Shown piece by piece: positions 59,881 to 64,000 of a stretch of DNA of 64,000 nt; the first letter of the stretch is position 1; each line of letters opens with the position of its first letter. Below the pieces are notes generated by a model. The model worked only from the letters and a program-made list of their open reading frames with translations. It was not told where the DNA came from and made no database searches. A program made the translations under genes and the position numbers. The DNA is from Micropterus salmoides. Its lineage: Eukaryota > Chordata > Actinopteri > Centrarchiformes > Centrarchidae. The stretch covers positions 13,800,187 through 13,864,186 of the forward strand of contig NW_024040707.1 in assembly GCF_014851395.1 (NCBI RefSeq). Reading direction: 5' to 3'.

Positions 59881-60413
59881 TGTAAATAACTCAGTATATG
59901 TTTAGCTCTACAGAAGAAAATATTATTGTTGAACAGTCATTTCAGTTGGCTTTATTAGGTATTTTACCTTGTTTAAGCCCTAGTGTCTTACTTCCTGTTC
60001 TGACTAGAGGTGCCTTTATTTTGAAAGCCACCCGCTGGCACCGTAATTAGTTTTCCTGCTACTTGCGACGGAGAGACTGTAATATGTACACACAGTGAAA
60101 GATTTAACGTTTTAGCACCCCTTTGAAGAGACACAAGGTTAGTATATATATCATAATACTGTGATATTAACATGGTGGTGGTGTTTTGAAGTAGTTTGAA
60201 CAATTGTGGCTGTTTATAGCTGGGCAAATACTGGGCTTGTGAGTTAGTGCTAAACTATGTTAATGCTCTGAAACTATATGGTAAGGTAGCTAATGCGGTT
60301 GTTGTTTGTGTTGTTTATTTTTGTAACCAGCTCTTACGTTGGTTTTGGGATTTCCAATAAATCTAAAATCATCAGTTCAAGTGTCAGACCATCTTTCGGA
60401 GGGATGTGCTACA
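59881..60413 (+). repeat. 3' LTR of the BEL element
   Basis: 533 bp, 41 bp longer than the 5' LTR because of the block near 60097-60140 (GAAAGATTTAACGTTTTAGC onwards) that the 5' LTR lacks. Otherwise nearly identical. Confidence 0.93.
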
Positions 60414-60649
60414 TTTTATTCATCTTTATTTAAAAATAACACTTCCACAGTGCTGGGCTTCAGGCAGTTTCTTTTTTGGAGATGATTTTACCTGCTTTAG
60501 AAAATTATTATTAGGGTAATATGGGGTAAGAGTTTAATTCTTACCAAAGCCACAAAATGTATTTTTGAAGTTATTTGATCAAAGCAATTCTGACATAAGT
60601 TGATACACTTTTTTTTTAGTCATTTAAAATGAGCTGTAGATAAAATCTA

Positions 60650-61092
60650 ATTGTGTTCAATTTCAAGTTCAGAAGTCCACAAAATGTTGAGGAGGGTCTA
60701 TTGCATTTTGCTGCTCCTTTCGAATCGCACGCCAAACCCGCAAACCACCTCCTGAATCGGTCACGTACGGTCAGCTCGCGAGGCTACGAACGTCACCACA
60801 TACGTCATCAACACAAGCCTCTATACGCGCTTCACAAAAATCAACACTGATAAGCTATCGCGACTCAGCGTCATGCGACCTCTTTGAATACCGAGTTGAA
60901 TATTTTCAACTCAAGCAAGAGTTGAAAATATTCAACTCGCGTGAATTCCTTCGCGTTGCCTTCGCGTAGCCAGCCCTGCCCCCTTCGCGCCGCCCGACAG
61001 GAAATCGCGGCTCTACGCTTCTTTGCATTGACTTTGTATGTAAACTCACCGCTCCGAACGCTCCCTGCGCTTTTGGTCTGAAAGCACCATTA
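60650..61092. mobile_element. MITE-like element with central hairpin
   Basis: The right side TTGCATTGACTTTGTATGTA..AACTCACCGC..GCGCTTTTGGTCTGAAAG..CACC is a recurrent fish MITE end. Left boundary uncertain (about 60650-60720). CpG-rich compared with the flanks. No protein. Confidence 0.5.
60893..60938. repeat. Perfect 20-bp-arm hairpin, each arm itself palindromic
   Basis: Arms 60893-60912 and 60919-60938 are exact reverse complements around the loop AAGCAA. Each arm is GAGTTGAA-4 nt-TTCAACTC, so each can also fold alone. Confidence 0.95.
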
Positions 61093-62103
61093 GGCTACAG
61101 TAGCCTATATGTCTGCATTTTTCCAGGTAATCAAACTATCTGTCATTAGTTGGATGTATGCCTTCTGCAAGGCTGTGTGCAGCTGGACTATTTGTTTTAT
61201 GAAATGCCACATCTGTCCGTCATGTTATTAGCAGCTCACAGTTATTTGTTTTACCATGGTTCTGCACCTCTGGACTGTGAAAAAGTGAAAAGTTACTGTA
61301 AAAGCTTATGTTTGATGATATTTGTGTGTGTTATTTACTTGAAATGTTTGATCTTTGATTGATGGAGTAACGAGGGTTTTAAAATCTGATAAATGCATTT
61401 ATTTGTGGTAATAACACAGACATTTTCTTACTAAGGCTATATTTTTACATCTGATAAATGCCCTTAACTTGAATACATAATCAAATAAAGAGACAGTTAT
61501 TTAACAATATGTTAAGAAGTAGTTAAGTTTATACAGTCTTATAGTTGCAACTAGCCCTTTGAGGGTAACCGTAATGCTTATGTGGCCCATGGTGAAAATG
61601 AGTTTGACACCCCTGCTATAGAGGGTATGCATTGATGTCACTTGGCAAAACATCTGTTACCATGGCTGCGTTTACTCTTGTGGTGAAGGTGGGGACCAGG
61701 CTTAACTGGCCCAGCCTGGTCGTACATCTGACCCAACAGTATCTTTGACAAGAATGAATGAATAAAAAATTTACATATGCATATTTGCCACTATATTATT
61801 ATTATTATTATTTATTACTATGGCATTACTACCTGCAGCACCAACTATATTGATGGCTAGTTCAGTTTCGCAATTAAACTTTCTTGTTGTGCGAACATTA
61901 TAAAGTTGCTGACAGGAAAGGAGGAGAGGACAGCAAGCAATCCTTCTGCACCTCCGTTTCAGGAGAAACCAAAGATGTATATCGCAGTGTGCTTCTATAG
62001 TGGCCGTCTGTTTGAAAAGATCTGTCACTGGAAATTATAATTGTGTCCTTATTTCAATGCATTCCTCCGTGCATTTGTTTGTTTCCGGTTATCACCTCAA
62101 CCG

Positions 62104-62325
62104 CCAAACTCCCTGTAAATAGTTTGAATGTCCGAACCATCCAAAAAATTTTTCACACCAGAAACGAACCGAACCATGGTTCAGTTTGATCTGGACCGAG
62201 ACCACCTATTTTTGTCGGACCAAATCTCGTCTTGTTTGGTCCCTTTCACACCTTCAATTTTGGTTGGGATCAAACTGAAAGGTCCGAAAGTCCAGACCAA
62301 ACAAGGTAGGTGTGAAAGCCCCCTG
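62104..62325. mobile_element. MITE-like element ending GGTGTGAAAGCCCCCT
   Basis: Repeated GGACC/GGTCC words (GGTTCAGTTTGATCTGGACC, TTTGGTCCCTTTCACACC) and the GGTGTGAAAGCCCCCT terminus at about 62309-62324 fit a common fish DNA-transposon family. Left end not resolved. Confidence 0.55.
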
Positions 62326-64000
62326 AGTTAACGTTACTTTAGTCCTATAACGTTACTGTGGAGACAGTCAAGCTCTGCCTTCATATAAGTTAACAAGCGG
62401 TTTCTGACCGCAGTGTTTGTAGTAAGATGTATGGTTCCTCAAAAAGTAAAATCATTCATAATGTGGAACAATATAGAGCCTAGTTTCACTGATATAGTTT
62501 AAATATGATATGAAAGTTGGGAGATTTAAGTCAGATCAGTTGTAACTGTGTAATTATTATGTTTGTATGATAAGTATTTAATATGTTTATACTTGACTTA
62601 TATCTGTTGTAATCTGTTTTAATAGATCTGTCCTCTCAAGTGTCTACCTAAGCACTGATTTTCCTCGAGCTACAAAGACATTTCGGTAAGATGTATACTT
62701 AAATAGTGTTGATGCATGCCTGAATGTTTCATTTTATCAGCAGTGAACCTAATAAACCCCTCAGCCTGTGAATTGCAGACACAAGTTGCCTCATCTGAAG
62801 TGGCTGTAATATGTATTTGTAAAGGAATATTTTTTCCACTGTGGTAATGAAAGCTGGTGAGGAATGTTCAGTTTTTATTTAAATCTAATATTATTTATTC
62901 ATTTTGGCAGATGTAGTTTGTGGTCTGGTGAACTGTATTGCGTTATTTCAGCTGAGTCTCTTTTACTTAGCATGGCCTAACTGATATAAATGGGATAGAC
63001 AAAATATCAGAAACACCTGTCCATATGATCCAAAACGATCATTCAGTTGCAACAAAACCTGAACATTATCATTTTTATGAAGGGAGGATTTATTGCAGAA
63101 ATGTTGGATTTGACTGCATTAAATGTAGCTAGATGTACCAAATAAATTGGTACTCTGCCCATATCACATGTTTGTGAGAAGTGTTTACATGGCCTTTTGT
63201 AAACTAATCAAACGTTTGTGTTCATATATTGTGTGCCCATTAAGGATTGTAGAGAGTGCTGCTGAAGGAATTTCATCATGCCCATAATTACCTGACTTGC
63301 GAAAGCAGCTCTGATATTGGTGAGTCAGATGAATTATAAAATATAGTATTTTTTGATGATATTCTTGTTGACTGGGCTAATGGGAAATCTTTATATTGTT
63401 TGTTATATTTGCTCTCGCAGGATCAAACAAGAGTATTGAGTGGCACTACAGCTATCCAAGGTATTATCAATTTGCATATTTCTGTGTCAGTTGCCGGCTT
63501 GTTAATCAGACATACTGAGAATATAAAAAATACTACATTGCTAGAACTGACATTTTAACATGAAAGAAGAAATTTTAGCCCTGACTTGAGACATAGGGGG
63601 GATATTGTACTGTTTTAGAAAATTCTCATAGATTTCTTTCAGAAATGATTGGCAGTGATCAAAAGCAGAGAAAACTGTAGATCTGTTAGCATTAAGTGTA
63701 AACATTTTTCACTGTAGGCTCTTTTTAAAGGCCATATAAACTTATGATGAGATGGTTGAATGACTCCTTTATGGTTCTTATACTATTTAGTACCTGTCTG
63801 AAATTCTGTCTCAACCCTGTTCAGACAAAAAATGGTACTGTTGAGGAAAAACACAAGGGTCTGTGTTGGTGTGGGAATGTTGCTTCAGATAGAAGCTAAA
63901 TGATGAAATACTGTATTATACAATTAGTCTAGTTTAAAATATATTTGATTTGCTCAATTATTCAATTCTTAGCCACATAATCTTTAATAATCTAAGTTAG
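62326..64000. other. AT-rich noncoding DNA
   Basis: I see no exon with homology I recognise and no clear repeat boundaries. Isolated AG/GT words near 63420-63465 (CTCTCGCAG, then CCAAGGTATTA) could frame a small exon of about 40 bases, but without further exons this is not supported. Confidence 0.4.

Larger units (their letters stand above)
53214..60413 (+). mobile_element. BEL/Pao LTR retrotransposon, both LTRs, TTTTA target duplication
   Basis: Two LTRs (53214-53705 and 59881-60413) start TGTAAATAAC and end GTGCTACA. TTTTA flanks the element at 53209-53213 and 60414-60418; a 5-bp duplication is normal for the group. A short purine run GGTGGGAG lies directly before the 3' LTR as polypurine tract. 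Domain order gag, protease, RT, RNase H, integrase in one long gag-pol region, with a DTQS-type protease site, identifies BEL/Pao. Several frame breaks make it non-autonomous. Confidence 0.95.

Overview
The window is eukaryotic: genes are split by GT/AG introns, exon lengths follow a vertebrate gene family, and the rest is packed with interspersed repeats typical of ray-finned fish (L2/Jockey-group and L1 LINEs, a BEL/Pao LTR element, solo LTRs, tRNA-derived SINEs with the TCGCTTTGGATAAAAGCG-type tail, many MITEs). A teleost is the best reading; the species cannot be named from this. There are no operons, RBSs, CRISPR arrays or rRNA genes.

The only cellular genes I can support are four tandem, same-strand copies of a cytosolic sulfotransferase of the SULT1 family (called A-D here): A 2341-6516, B 12906-21329, C 28078-33752, D 38925-42103. 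Each has seven coding exons of exactly 139/129/101/127/98/175/113 nt and an intact 293-aa frame with all PAPS-binding, catalytic and dimer motifs. Introns differ greatly in length because different mobile elements landed in them: a 4.3-kb LINE in B intron 2, a solo LTR with a perfect 5-bp target duplication in C intron 2, an internal LINE piece in C intron 5, a SINE in B intron 6. A broken fifth copy survives as a relic last exon near 23.2-24.05 kb, split by a MITE. Flanking DNA is also duplicated (1-2.3 kb with 26.4-28.0 kb; 7.8-9.8 kb with 22.1-24.2 kb), so the array grew by segmental duplication. Introns 1, 3 and 6 group A with B and C with D, but intron 4 groups B with D and A with C, and exon 3 is identical in all four: a pattern expected from gene conversion. 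Amino-acid differences between copies cluster where the acceptor-binding loops of SULT1 enzymes lie.

From 42.1 kb to the end I see no cellular gene with confidence. The stretch holds an L2/Jockey-group relic (42.83-43.09 kb, minus), a promoter-like patch (43.65-43.87 kb), a damaged L1 (44.76-46.6 kb), a full-length but inactivated L1 with 12-bp target duplications (46.82-52.73 kb) carrying a nested solo LTR, and a 7.2-kb BEL/Pao element (53214-60413) with two LTRs and a TTTTA duplication. The BEL element has damaged gag-pol frames and no catalytic aspartate pair in its RT box. The last 3.6 kb contains MITE ends, a long perfect hairpin and otherwise plain AT-rich DNA.

I did not find an obviously new biological system. 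The most informative biology is the sulfotransferase array as a natural record of duplication, conversion and acceptor-loop divergence, with transposon insertions that date the steps relative to one another.
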